A stretch of 64,000 nt of DNA from Lycorma delicatula (lineage: Eukaryota > Arthropoda > Insecta > Hemiptera > Fulgoridae), in NCBI RefSeq assembly GCF_047948215.1, contig NC_134455.1, positions 347,681,842-347,745,841 on the forward strand, written 5' to 3'. The notes beneath the pieces were generated by a model, which saw only the letters and a program-made list of their open reading frames with translations, was not told the origin of the DNA and ran no database searches. Both the position numbers and the translations under genes were made by a program. Positions within the stretch are counted from its first letter, which is position 1, and every line of letters begins with the position of its first letter. Below, piece after piece: positions 21,843-32,745 of the stretch.

Positions 21843-22290
21843 CTCACCCAGTGGGTCTAGTGGTAAACTAGTCGTCGTAAATCAGCTGATTTCAAAGTCG
21901 AAGTTTTGAGATTCAAATCCTAATAAAGGTACTTTTATTCGCACTTAAATACTGGATAGTGGATACCGGTGTTCTTTGGTGGTTCTTTTCTTTTTCTGTT
22001 TAGCCTCCGGAACCACCGTAAGGATTACTTTAGAGGATGAAATGTATGAATTTAGTGTAAATGAATCGTAGTCTTGTACAGTCTCAGGTCGACCATTCCT
22101 GAGATGTGTGGTTAATTGAAACCCAACCACCAAAGAACACCGGTATCCACGGTCTAGTATTCAAATCCGCCTTTACTAGGATTTGAACCTTAGAACTCTC
22201 GACTTCGAAATCAGTTCTTTGGTGGTTGGGTTTCAATTAACCATACGTCTCAGGAGTAGTCGACCTGTATTTGTTCAAGAGTACAAATTT
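21843..22290 (+). mobile_element. SINE-A copy split by another SINE-A
   Basis: Plus-strand copy. The head ('cacccagtgggtctagtgg', B box AGATTCAAATCC) runs to GTTCTTTGGTGGTT at 21984; after the inserted copy it resumes with the repeated GTTCTTTGGTGGTT at 22214 and continues 'gggtttcaattaaccatacg', 'ctcaggagtagtcgacctg'. Its distal tail is eroded after about 22290. It must predate the copy inside it. Confidence 0.9.
21985..22213 (-). mobile_element. SINE-A copy inserted in a SINE-A, opposite orientation
   Basis: Minus strand, from an A-rich tail ('cttttctttttctgtttagc' on the plus strand) through 'cctccggaaccaccg', 'caggtcgaccattcctgag' and 'ccaccaaagaacaccgg' to the B-box region and 'tcgacttcgaaatca'. 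It lacks the A box, a 5' truncation. Perfect 14-base duplications, GTTCTTTGGTGGTT at 21971-21984 and 22214-22227, flank it. The target sequence is itself part of the SINE body. Confidence 0.95.
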
Positions 22291-22384
22291 ACCGGTACAG
22301 TTATATTACGCTGATAATTCGCTAATGATTATAATCGTTGACGCGACTGTAAAAACAAGTATTAAAAATAAAAATTTTAAAGAT

Positions 22385-22508
22385 TTTTTTTTGTCTTCAG
22401 TCATTTGACTGGTTTGATGCAGCTCTCCAAGATTCCCTATCTAGTGCTAGTCGTTTCATTTCAGTATACCCTCTACATCCTACATCCCTAACAATTTGTT
22501 TTAAAAGA
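22385..22508 (-). mobile_element. LINE-1w 3' end fragment
   Basis: Minus-strand copy of the last ~120 bases of LINE-1w: plus strand 'gtcttcagtcatttgactgg', 'tttgatgcagctctccaag', 'cctatctagtgctagtcg', 'acaatttgttttaa'. It matches 28493-28606 almost base for base. A T-run at 22386 marks the poly-A side. A severely 5'-truncated retrotransposed copy. Confidence 0.85.
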
Positions 22509-23725
22509 TGTGATTTGATTTAAAAGATGTACGAGTAATATTTGCGAGCAAACAAATTTCTGGTATTCAAGCAGTTGTTTTTTTCAATAAATGTAACACT
22601 ACTTTATTCGATTTGTACACATATAAACACATATTAAATTGTAAATAATCATATATATTTTAAATACTTATAGCATTTTATTAAAACCAGTCGTGTATAA
22701 TATTTTACAATAAGAAATATTTGTGATTTTATTGAATATTGAATGAAAATTAAAAGAAACTGCTAAAAAAACGGAATTGATTTTTTTTCCTGACATTAAT
22801 GAAGTACGTAGTTAAGTATTCTTTCTAGTAGTTATGTCTTGTTTGATTAAAATTATTATTTTTAAAGAGATAGATGTAATTTAATAAATTTATTTGTAAA
22901 ATAAGGTTACAAGTAAAAAAAAAAAGTGTTACGTGAAAACGTGACTTGATTACGTAAGACATACGGCGTACTCGTTGTTAAATATTAACGTTACTAGTCA
23001 GCTCCAGTTGTACTGTGTTTAGAAAAAAAGAATATTTTTAGATTAAAGAATGAATCTTAGTATATATAAATAAACTAGAATTTAGTGTTAACGAACGCGA
23101 GTGGTGTACGTTTAACTCAGCACGTAGAGATTATCTAATTTTGTTGCCACGTAATATACGAATATTATTACGTATTATATATATTATATTCAGTGGTATA
23201 AATATTAATTAATGAAATTTTAGAAATGCTGTTACTTTGAAACGATTTGTTTCACAGTATACAACCATACCCACAAACTTTTTAATTAATCTCCCAACCC
23301 CCATTGGGAGGAACTACTCAAAGATTTCAAATGGAAAGGATAGATTTGTAACAATCTATTTTAAAGTACGATAAGAAAAATAAATTTCGATGTAAAAAAA
23401 CTTGGATTATGGCAAACGTAACGAAATGACGGCCGTGTTTTACACAACTAATTTCAAAAATATTCAACAGTACCTCTTAAACTCAGTTTTCAGCAGTGAT
23501 ACTAAAAAAACAAAAATAAAAAATAAAATCATATTTAGTAAATGGTTCTAATTCAGAAAGATTTATTTTTCGGTATAAGGAGGGAACATTTTAGGTATAC
23601 TACCATTTATTTATTTTTTACATAAAAGAAACTGAAAAATGTTAAATGGCTGCATTTTTATTATAGTTGTCGTACTTCGAAGTTTTTAATCAATACTTTT
23701 GTTTTTTTCAATCCTGTTTAAAAAA
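22509..23725. other. AT-rich sequence, nothing assignable
   Basis: Non-coding in appearance. A modestly conserved phrase near 23280-23330 ('ttaattaatctcccaaccccc...ggag') resembles stretches at 33070 and 39650, suggesting an old repeat I could not delimit. Confidence 0.4.
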
Positions 23726-24600
23726 GCTGACAACACAGTTGTTTCTGATGCACGGCTTACACATACAATTTTATTTAAAGTATTTATAATTTTATTTAAA
23801 TATTATATTTTTTCGTTTATTTAATTCAATCATTTTAACTAAAGCGCGCGGACATACCGTTTTCAATTCGTGTGGGTGTGGCGGTACTAGCGGCGACGGT
23901 CAGCACTAACTTCTTCTTTTTCCTATTTAGCCTCTGGTAATTACCTTTCAGATAATACTTCAGAGGATGAAGGAGGATGATGTGTATCAGTGTAAATGAA
24001 GTATAGTCCTGTACAGTCTCAGTTCGACCGTTCCTGTGATGTGTAGTTAATTGAAACCCAACCACCAAAGAACACCTTTATCCACGATCTAGTGGTCAGC
24101 ACTAACTAAACTCGGGTAATTTCACAACTCACATACAACAAATTTCGCTTGTACGGTCGGCAAAATGTTTTAGCCGCGAGGTTTATCACACCAGGTACCG
24201 AATCGACCGGGTGATCGCGATCAAGACCCTGCCAAACCGAATTAATTTTTTACACTTTAAATATTATTTATTAATTTAATTCTACCACTCACCTGTTTCG
24301 TTACAACATAGCAGACGACTACAATAGCATTTTTCGGGGTGGGGGGGTGCGATTTTTCAAAAGGTTTTTTTTTGAAAATTGTTACTTTTTAATCGTTAAC
24401 AAATATACCTTAAACATATGACCTTAATTAGGCGAAATCTCGTGTCACTGAGGGTGGCCTTGCTCTGAAGTCTTACCCCCTTGACCTTTTAAGTTGAAAA
24501 TTTAATGGCATCAATTTCTCATATATAAAAGTAATCTGACCGATTTTAGTGAAAATTGGTCCAGTAATTGTGGAGATTTTGAGGCCGACACCGAATAGAC
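23726..24600 (+). repeat. Family C copy C1, interrupted by a SINE
   Basis: Starts GCTGACAACACAGTTG after an A-run, like the copies at 34759 and 42391. Shared blocks follow: 'taaagcgcgcgg', 'gtactagcggcgacgg', 'aatttcacaactca', 'caggtaccgaatcgaccg', 'cagacgactacaa', 'aatcgttaacaaat', 'ccttttaagttgaaaattta', 'atcaatttctcatatata'. The start hairpin found in the other two copies is missing here. No ORF. A SINE-A copy occupies 23912-24093. Element class unknown. Confidence 0.75.
23912..24093 (-). mobile_element. SINE-A copy, 5'-truncated, nested in family C
   Basis: Minus strand: plus-strand 'tcttctttttcctatttagc' (tail), 'cctctggtaattacc', 'cagttcgaccgttcctg', 'ccaccaaagaacacc', ending at 'ccacgatctagt'. 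The whole tRNA-like head is missing. Perfect 14-base duplications GGTCAGCACTAACT flank it (23898-23911 and 24094-24107). The undisrupted target is recognisable in the other two family C copies ('cggtcggcactcact' near 35247 and 'aggccggcactatct' near 42579). Confidence 0.95.
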
Positions 24601-25009
24601 ACCGTTATAGACGAGCTATAGCTCTGCTATAACTCCTCTTTTCTACTCAAAATTTTTGAGTTGCCCCTTATGGTGGCATGAGTGTGGTAGTCTCATATAA
24701 ATAAATAAATAGTTTTTAGGAAAGGAGCATTTGATAAATTTTATTGTTTTAAGTTTCACAGTTGGATAGTTATGAATTGGTGTCTATACGTTTTTAACAT
24801 CCGGTATAACACCAGTATATTTTGTTTAAAAAAAAAATGTTTTTTTTTTTTTTTTTAGTCATAGTTTTATTATTTGTTAGCACTAAAATATTAAACGCAA
24901 AAAAAAAATAGTAGTACGTAAAAAAAAATAAAAGTGAAATCACGTTTCTCATAAGCATTTCAACCGTTGTTATTTAAGAAAATATGTTTTAAGTACTAAG
25001 AATAAAAAT
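24601..25009. other. AT-rich sequence with poly-T
   Basis: Includes 'gacgagctatagctctgctataactcc', a small inverted repeat (GAGCTATAGCTC) and a T17-like run near 24840. No gene. Confidence 0.4.
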
Positions 25010-25330
25010 AGTTAGGTCAGTGTTGGATTGGAATTTCTGTAATAAGCAGTACAAGGCGGCTAGCAAGCAACAAGCGACAGGAAAACAGGGGGCTCGTCTC
25101 CAAGGTTGTAAACCAAGGCCTGCCGGTTGCTGTTGTGCAATCCGAAGCGTTCGTATAATGATGTCGACGTCACAGGGGCTCGACCGTTTCGACCAATGGT
25201 GAACGTGCACGGCAACACGCCTTCGTTACATCACCTTTCTCGCTTCCTTTCCTACGTTGAAATACCACGTAGCAACCGTGTTCTTTCCGTCTGTCTGGTC
25301 GACCGCCGTCACCTGACCGACTGCTTTTGA
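25010..25330. promoter_or_regulatory. GC-rich island, candidate promoter or exon
   Basis: A 320-base block of roughly balanced GC in otherwise 25-30% GC sequence, and not a copy of anything else in the window. It holds many CpGs, a CCAAT motif ('gaccaatggtg' near 25190) and a GACGTC core ('gtcgacgtcacagg' near 25163), the kind of motif bound by CREB/ATF factors. Open frames exist on both strands (25020-25202 plus, 25210-24989 minus), as expected for GC-rich DNA, without recognisable domains. It could be a promoter/first exon of a host gene or an unknown repeat. Confidence 0.3.
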
Positions 25331-26055
25331 TACTTTACAGTAATATGATATACTGTACGACCTAAAAACATTTACGTTGTTGCATTTTTTATTCCATTTT
25401 AAATTTCTTATCTCTTTATAAGGAATCGATTTAAATTCAGGTTAGATAAGTGAATTTCGGTTAATTAATAGCATTGAAAGTTGCACAATAAATTATAGTT
25501 TTTTTTAAAAATAACGTACAATTTTTCACTTGAATTATTTTATATTCATTTATGTTGTTTAAATGATTTGTTAAAATTATTTTTACGTGTATACGGATTT
25601 CTCCTTGTATAATTTATTTATTAATTTATATTAAAATACCATAAAATCTAAAGGTATTGGTCGGTTTTTGTAAAATTAATGATTTATTAATCTTGATTTA
25701 AATTTATCTTCATTTACCCTAGTTTTTATTTAAATTACTCATTTTTAAAGTTTTATGTTAACAGTCCTGAAGATGCTATCCATGTGCTTGTACTTATGAA
25801 TGTGTAATTTGCTGAATAAAAGTCATTTATTTTCTTTAAAAAGAATCCACCTCTATCAAACAAGAAAACAGAATTGTTTTCGTGTTTACTCAGTAATACA
25901 ATAAGGAGATTTATTTTAAATTTTCCTTTACACAAACAAACAATATTATTCGGTCGATGAATTTTTAAAAATAATACTAAACAAACAAATTTTTAAAAAA
26001 ACGCTGAATTTTCTAAATCCCGTTCAATTTTTGTATAAATATTTTTTTATTCCTA
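25331..26055. other. AT-rich sequence, nothing assignable
   Basis: No supported ORF, box or repeat. Confidence 0.4.
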
Positions 26056-26372
26056 GTGTGCACGTTGCAACCTATTCAACTTGGGAACAATAAGCAACCA
26101 ACCCGCAAATGCCCCGATGAGATCAGGATGATCTACATGACATGTAAATGAAATTGTTTTTTTCAGACTCAGACCGATCATTCCTGAGATGTGTGGTTAA
26201 TTGAACCCCTACCACCAAATTACGTCGGTATCCACTGTCTAATATTCAAATCCGTATAAAAGCAACACCAACATTTACTAATATTTGAACCTCAGAACGT
26301 TCGACTTGAAAAATCAGCTGTTAAACAACCGATTTGGGACGAGCAGTTAACCACTAAACCTGTTGGCTGTAT
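26056..26372 (-). mobile_element. SINE-A copy with alternative tail (subtype II)
   Basis: Minus strand. Head at 26372 ('gcagttaaccactaaacc' on plus), B-box region 'actaatatttgaacctc', body 'ccaccaaattacgtcgg', then the alternative tail: 'gccccgatgag', 'ggaacaataagcaacc' and 'gtgtgcacgttgcaacc' at 26056. It matches the tail of 12761-13080. The head carries the same 'cagctgttaaacaacc' type insertion. Confidence 0.8.
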
Positions 26373-27480
26373 ACATAAATATGTGCTCAAAATAATTTTC
26401 ATTAACATTTTTCTATTTTGATTATTTTTAATTCATTTAGTGAAGGAAGTGAAAACGGGCACAAAATTGTCAAAATGCATAATTTCTGTAATTTACTTCG
26501 TATCTCAGTTCTTTATCGACTGATTTGAACAAATTATATGTCATTCGGTTCAAAGTAAAATGGTCGATAAAAATAACATTTACCAAGCTAATTAAGAAGT
26601 TTTAACGGACGTAATTTTGGATTTTTCAAAGGTAAAATTTTTCAACTTAATTATTTTGTTTTACGATAATGATTATTCTGTAATAATTTGAATGTAAACA
26701 GGGATCTTTGAAAATGTATTTTATAAAGCAAATTTACTAAAAAGAAACAGTTGCGGGAGGGGGAGATGAAATTATTGTTCTTTCAATTAAATGTTAATTA
26801 TTTTTAAAATAAAAAATTAATATTATGTCATATTGGATGAAGGAATTAAGTTGAAAGGTTTTTGTAATGTCTTTTACGAAATTTCTATTCGTCGATGTAG
26901 TAACTGAATAACTGTTACTTATGGTAGGAGAGAGAAAAAAATCCCTTTCTCCATTTTAATTATATATTTCTCTTACGAGAAATTTAATGAAACCGGAAAT
27001 AATGACAATATTAACCTTCTTTCGCTTGATTATTAGTTCATAAAATTTATTACTTTTCTAGTTAAACGTCCTATTTTTATTTACGGATCCATGAACATTT
27101 TAGTTTCTAAATAAATAAATTCTTTACTCTGATCGATTAGTAATATAATATATTATACACCATATTAGGAATGGGAAGTAAATAAGTTATTTCATGGATA
27201 ATATAAAAAGAAATAAATTAGAATTTTTAAAAAATGATGGTGTACTATTATACTATCTATTGTACTATTTGTTACTGTTATACTATTGTACTATGGTTTT
27301 CAAAGAAAATTATAGTATAAACCTTGATCACAGTAGCATTCACAAAATATATACATTAATTATAAAATAAAAAATTATTGCGATTAAAGTCCATATTAAT
27401 TAATTAATCACTTTAAAACTTTTATAGCTGCATCTACAATTAAAATAATTAGCGACTTATCAGTGTCATGTAACTGTTAA
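26373..27480. other. AT-rich sequence, nothing assignable
   Basis: Noncoding in appearance, with near-tandem 'ttatactattgtactat' phrases around 27240-27300. Confidence 0.4.
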
Positions 27481-27484
27481 CTGT

Positions 27485-27727
27485 ACCGGTAGATGTGTAT
27501 TCTTGTACAGTTTCAGGACAACCATTCCTGAGTCGTGTGTGGTTAATTGAAACCCAATCACCAATAAACACCGGTACCCACGATTTAGTATTCATATCTG
27601 TATAAATGCAGTTGTATTTATACGGATATGAAGGTGAACCTTTATTAGGATTTGTACCTGAGAACTGTCGACTTCGAAATCACCTAATTTACGTCGACGG
27701 GTTTACCAATACACCAACCCGGTAGAT
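27485..27727 (-). mobile_element. SINE-A copy with an internal palindrome
   Basis: Minus strand, head at 27727 ('accaacccggtag' on plus), B box region 'attaggatttgtacct', body and part of the tail to about 27485. Within it, 27591-27632 holds an inverted repeat (17-base arms, one mismatch, 8-base loop) that is not present in any other copy; the arms duplicate the normal 'ttcaaatccgtataaa' segment in reverse. Confidence 0.85.
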
Positions 27728-27819
27728 TAAATATTATATAATTAAATATATTAATTTTAAATAGTATTATTTAAAATGTAAACAATACATGAAGTTATTA
27801 AATATTGAATGTAAAAAAT

Positions 27820-28484
27820 CTGATGCGGACACCACATCATGACTTCCTTGTACGCCAAGTAAATTACACATATACACATTTTCTTAAAATTAAAAGTACA
27901 TACAATTTTATTTCATTAATAACTTCTCATAGTTTTTCTTTTTTTTGTTATTAGATTATTATCTGTCGTTATATAATAATAATAATAATAAAATTATTAT
28001 CAGAGGTTAAAAATGATTAATAAATCAATATATTTAAATTAAAAAGAAAAGGTAAAAAAAGGAGATGAAGTCTGATTCGAGCCGATGTGCCTTATCCTTG
28101 TAAGATCCAAATATTTCATTAACTAAAATTTTATTTGGCTATGACTTCGGAACCGATGAAAATAAGTACCACAATGGTATATCATTAAAATGCTCTTAAT
28201 GAGGGCTTATTACTGCACTTAAGAAAAAGTCCAAAATCCAATTTTTTTTGGATTCAGTCGATTGCAATCAAATACGAGGGGAGGTGCACAAGTAGATGTT
28301 ACAACAGTCTTAAACTTTCAAAATTCTGCGGCTGATCGTTTTTGAGTTATGGGAAATATATACGTACGTATAGACGTCACGCCGAAACTAGTCAAAGTGG
28401 ATTCAGGTATGGTAAGAATTGATATTTCCATTGAAATTTGAAAACCGAAATTTTTCATGATCACAATATTCCTTTACTTCGTAC
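27820..28484 (+). repeat. Family D copy D1
   Basis: Begins 'gcggacaccacat' then ACTTCCTTGTACGCC, continues with 'ggagatgaagtctgattcg', 'tgtaagatccaaatatttc', 'aataagtaccac', 'ggaggtgcacaagtagatg', 'gtcacgccgaaactag', 'aaaaccgaaatttttc' and ends 'cctttacttcgtac'. It matches D2, D3, D4 and D5. Here the end is cut by the LINE-1w copy that starts at 28485 with a T-run. No ORF. Confidence 0.85.
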
Positions 28485-30130
28485 TTTTTTTTGTCTTTAG
28501 TCATTTGACTGGTTTGATGCAGCTCTCCAAGATTCCCTATCTAGTGCTCGTCGTTTCATTTCGGTATACCTCCTACATCCTACATCCGTAACAATTTGTT
28601 TTACATATTCCAAACGTTGCCTGCCTACACAATTTTTTCCTTCTACTGTCCCTCCATTATTAAAGCGATTATTCCAGGATGCCTTAATATGTGGCCTATA
28701 AATAAGTCTGTCTCTTCTTTTAGCTATATTTTTCCAAATGCATCTTTCTTCATGAGTTTGTCGCAACACATCTTCATTTTTCACTTTATCAACCCATCTG
28801 ATTTTTAACATTCTCCTATAGCACCACATTTCAAAAGCTTCTAATCTTTTCTTCTCAGATACTCCGATCGTCCAAGTTTCACTTCCATATAAAGCTATGC
28901 TCCAGACATATACTTTCAAAAATGTTTTCCTGATGTTTAAATTAATTTTTGATATAAACAAATTATATTTCTGACTGAAGCTCGTTTCGCCTGTGCTATT
29001 CGGCATTTTATATCGCTCCTGCTTCGTCCATCTTTAGTAATTCTACTTCCCAAATAACAAAATTCTTCTACCTCCATAATCTTTTCTCCTCCTATTTTCA
29101 CATTCAGTGGTCCATCTTTGTTATTTCTGCTACATTTTATTACTTTCGTTTTTTTCTAGTTTATTTTCATGCTGTAGTTGAAAATAATGCGGTGGATGAA
29201 GTCCTACGCAAGGACTTCATCCATGCCATTCATTGTTCCTTATAAATCCTTTTCACTCTCGGCTAGAATTACTATATCATTATCAAATCGTTGCATCTTT
29301 ATCTTTTCACCTTGTACTGTTACTCCGAATCTAAATTGTTCTTTAACATCATTAACTGCTAGTTCTATGTAAAGATTAAAAAGTAACGGGGATAGGGAAC
29401 ATCCTTGTCGGATTCCCTTTCTTATTACGGCTTCTTTCTTACGTTCTTCAATTTTTACTGTTGCTGTTTGGTTCCTGTAAATGTTAGCAATCGTTCTTCT
29501 ATTTCTGTATTTGAACCGTAATTTTTTTTAAATGCTGAACATTTTATTCCAGTCTACGTTATCGAATGCCTTTTCTAGGTCTATAAATGCCAAGTATGTT
29601 GGTTTGTCTTTCTTTACTCTTCCTTCTACTATTAATCTGAGACCTAAAATTGCTTCTCTTATCCCTATACCTTTCCTGAAACCAAATTGGTCTTCTCCTA
29701 ACACTTCTTCCACTCTCCTCTCAATTTATCTGTACAGAATTCTAATTAAGATTTTTGATGCATGACTAGTTAAACTAATTGTTCTGTATTCTTCACATTT
29801 ATCTGCAACTGCTTTCTTTGGTATCATGACTATAACACTTTTTTTAAGTTTGACGGAACTCCCCCTTTTTCATAAATATTACACACCAGTTTGTATAATC
29901 TATCAATCGCTTCCTCACCTGTACTGCGCAGTAATTCTACAGGTATTCCGTTTATTCCAGGAGCCTTTTTGCCATTCAAATCTTTTAATTCTCATTTAAA
30001 TTCAGATCTCAGTATTGTTTCTCCCATTTCATCCTCTTCAACTTCCTCTTCTTCCTCTATAACACCATTTTCTAATTCATTTCCTCCGTGTAACCTCAAT
30101 ATATTCCACCCACATATCGACTCTAAAGAT
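28485..30130 (-). pseudogene. LINE-1w: 5'-truncated non-LTR retrotransposon, dead RT
   Basis: Minus strand, 3' end at 28485 next to a T8 run. Reading from 30130 downward: a WNIL/GGNELEN block, GINGIPVELL, EDQFGFRKG, the palm A motif TYLAFIDLEKAFDNVDW (about 29595-29540), GIRQGCSLSPLLFNLYIE (about 29414-29361), then palm C, and finally the C-terminal region YGSETWTIGVSEKKRLEAF, MWCYRRMLKIRWVDKV and WRAASNQSND before the stop at 28497. Palm C, normally FADD, reads FDND (29276-29287), and stops and frameshifts occur throughout. No endonuclease domain; about 1.6 kb of an element that should be much longer. Related copies: 22385-22508 and 56031-56249. Confidence 0.9.
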
Positions 30131-31575
30131 ATACCGAAAGTTCGGGGCTTTTTAAATTGTAAAATTATTATTAAAAAATGCATTGATAGAGTAATATTAT
30201 CTGTAAAGATTTTTTTTAAATTTTATTTTGAATAATTCAAAAGAAGAATGGAGCAGAATTTGGCGTTCCCTTTGTTGTAAACCGAAGTTTTATTTTGTTA
30301 AACGTAAATTCTGTTGTCTAGTTTTGTAGAGGTGGACATCTTTTTTCTTCTCTTAAGTAAGTAACAGATACTTGGCAGTGAAGGAAGTGCCATCTTTTTG
30401 AGATGTATAGATTACATTCGAGTCCAGATTTAGTTGTAATAATTAAAAATTGTATTTTGTGCTGGGCGGTACGTTTCACGCGAAAGAATTAACTGTTAAT
30501 ATTTTAATCGGAAAATCCAATATAACAAATCGTTTGGATAGATCCAGACGTCAATGGAAAAATAATATTAGGTCTGATCTAGGTGATTTTGGGTGTAAGG
30601 ACCGTCATTCGGTCGTGTTAGTCTAAATAGGGAGAATTAAGGAATCTTTGTTAATTTTTACGGCTATGAGTTTTCGAATTCCTGATCCCATATACGAATT
30701 ATTAATTGACTATTCTTTTTATCGAAGATAACAGATTTATAAAAAAATATATTAAAAAAAGTTAACATCTCTAATTATCGATTTACGTAATTATAAAACA
30801 AAAATTAAATTATATAAGTATTTGATTATTGTTTGTAAAAGATCAAAATATGTAGAAAGAAGTAGTCTACGTATCAGAAAAAGAAAAAAATAATGTATTT
30901 GGATAAGGAAGGCTCGTATGACATATTATGATCTCGCTAAAAATATAATCTTTGTTAATAAGATTTTAGTAATTTTACAGTCAGCTTGTATCTTATATTA
31001 TGCTATATAATTACTACGGTACGAATATTTTTATATCTCTTTGGAAAAGAGAAGTTAGTTGTTAAATCAACGATTAATATATATAGTTAGTAAAAGTACG
31101 CTTTTAAATTGTTGCCAACTTTCATTTAGCTTTCTATATCCCCTTTCACCCATTTCTTTTATTAGTATACGATAGAATCATTGCGACCTGTATCGTTGTA
31201 ATAGATTTATACATATCCTTCTACTAATATTTCTTATAAGTAAATAATTTTTTTTTTTTATTTCATTTAGCCTGATTTTTTTTCCAATTTACTGTTGCAG
31301 CGTTTACTAAAAAGTTCATACTGATAAAAATATAATACTTTGTCTACGATATCGGTTGTAAATTTGTAATATTAGTTTATAAAATAAAAATCTAGGCTAT
31401 TTATATACCGGGTGTTAAAAAAGTGCAGTAACTCTTTAGTATCTTTTCAATAGTTAGTTAAATATTAATTAAATCAAATTTAGTAAATATCTACGAGGTA
31501 TTTACGAGTGAGCGAAACCAAAATATTTTAAGTTTAATGGGTTTTGACATGACTTTTTGATGATGTTGAAAAATA
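30131..31575. other. AT-rich sequence, nothing assignable
   Basis: No supported ORF or repeat boundary in 1.4 kb. Confidence 0.4.
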
Positions 31576-32275
31576 AAAATCAGATGTGGACACCACATAA
31601 CTTCCTTGTACGCCTATTAAATTACATATACACATCTTTTTAAAATGAAAAGTATATCAAATTTTATTTCACTAATAACTTCTGTTTTTATTTTTTTTAT
31701 TTACATATTTTTGTTTTATTTTTATTATTGAATTATTAGTTATTGTAAAGATTTTTTTTACGATCAGGGTTAATAATTATTAATAAATCAATATATTTAA
31801 ATTTTTAAAAAAATAAAGTTAAAAAAAAGGAAATTAAGTCGGATTCGAATCGATGTGCCTTGCCCTTGTAAGAACCAAATATTTCATTAATTAAAGTTTT
31901 ATTGGGCTATAACTCTGGAACCAATGAAAATAAGTACCACTTATTGAAAAGCTCTTAATGAGGGCATATTACTGGAGTTAAGGAAAAGTCCAAAATCCAA
32001 AGTGGATTTTGGGGGATTTGGATATTGGGGTTTTTTTTACATTTTTCGTCAAGTCGATTGCAATCAAAAGGGAAGGTGCACAACTAGATGTTACAACAAT
32101 CCTAAATCAAAAATTTCAACATTCTACGGATAATCATTTTTGAGTTATGCAAGATACATATGTACAAGTGGAACGCTGAAGCTAGTCAAAATGGATTCAG
32201 GGATGATCAAAATGGATATTTCCGTAGAAATCTGAAAACCGAAATTTTTCGCGATTACAATACTTTCTTTAAAAA
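31576..32275 (+). repeat. Family D copy D2
   Basis: Starts 'cagatgtggacaccacata' then ACTTCCTTGTACGCC. It contains the 'ttaagtcggattcgaatcg', 'gtaagaaccaaatatttc', 'aataagtaccac', 'aaggtgcacaactagatg' and 'aaaaccgaaatttttcgcg' blocks and an inner hairpin around 'caaaatccaaagtggattttg'. The distal ACTTCGTACAAGG terminus has decayed ('actttctttaaaaac'). Confidence 0.8.
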
Positions 32276-32469
32276 CTTTCAACGTAAAAAAACTTTCGGA
32301 CTAAACAAAATGATTGGAATTAATGTTTTTTTATAGGTACTTTAAAAAATATATAAAACATCTCATCCAGCCTTTCCCTTACCTCAAGGAGCCAGTGCGA
32401 GGGTGTCCCATCTTGCTGGAAGTGGATATTAGGCTATGCTCAATTTGTGGGAATGCAAACTGCTCCATT

Positions 32470-32745
32470 GTATTAAAATTCCTGTTAGAAGGATCGGAAG
32501 AGGTGGTTCAATCCCTGGCCACCCAGATCGCCAGATGTAATCTCTCTGGACTTCTTCTTCTTCTGGGGTTATGTTAAAAACAAAACCCCAGGGTGTATAC
32601 GACAAAAGTAGCAAACATCCAGGAGCTGCGTGACAGCATTTGGAATGCTATTTCAACCATCACACCTGAAATGCTCGACGATCATGGTAAGAAATCGCAT
32701 ATCGGCTGGGATATTCTTCGTGTGACTAGTGGTGATGTGATTTTT
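32470..32745 (+). pseudogene. Tc1/mariner-superfamily transposase C-terminal fragment
   Basis: Plus-strand frames together read RIGRGGSIP, a degenerate RSPD region, a FF-WGYV-like block ('cttcttctggggttatgtt'), then YTTKVANIQELRDSIWNAIS, TITPEMLDDHGKK and GWDILRVTSG. The order (PPRSPDLTPxDFFLWGxVK, then LxELxxxIxxAxxxITPEML) is that of transposases resembling those at 49.1 and 52.8 kb. Only the last catalytic Asp neighbourhood and C-terminus are left, with shifts. Confidence 0.6.
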
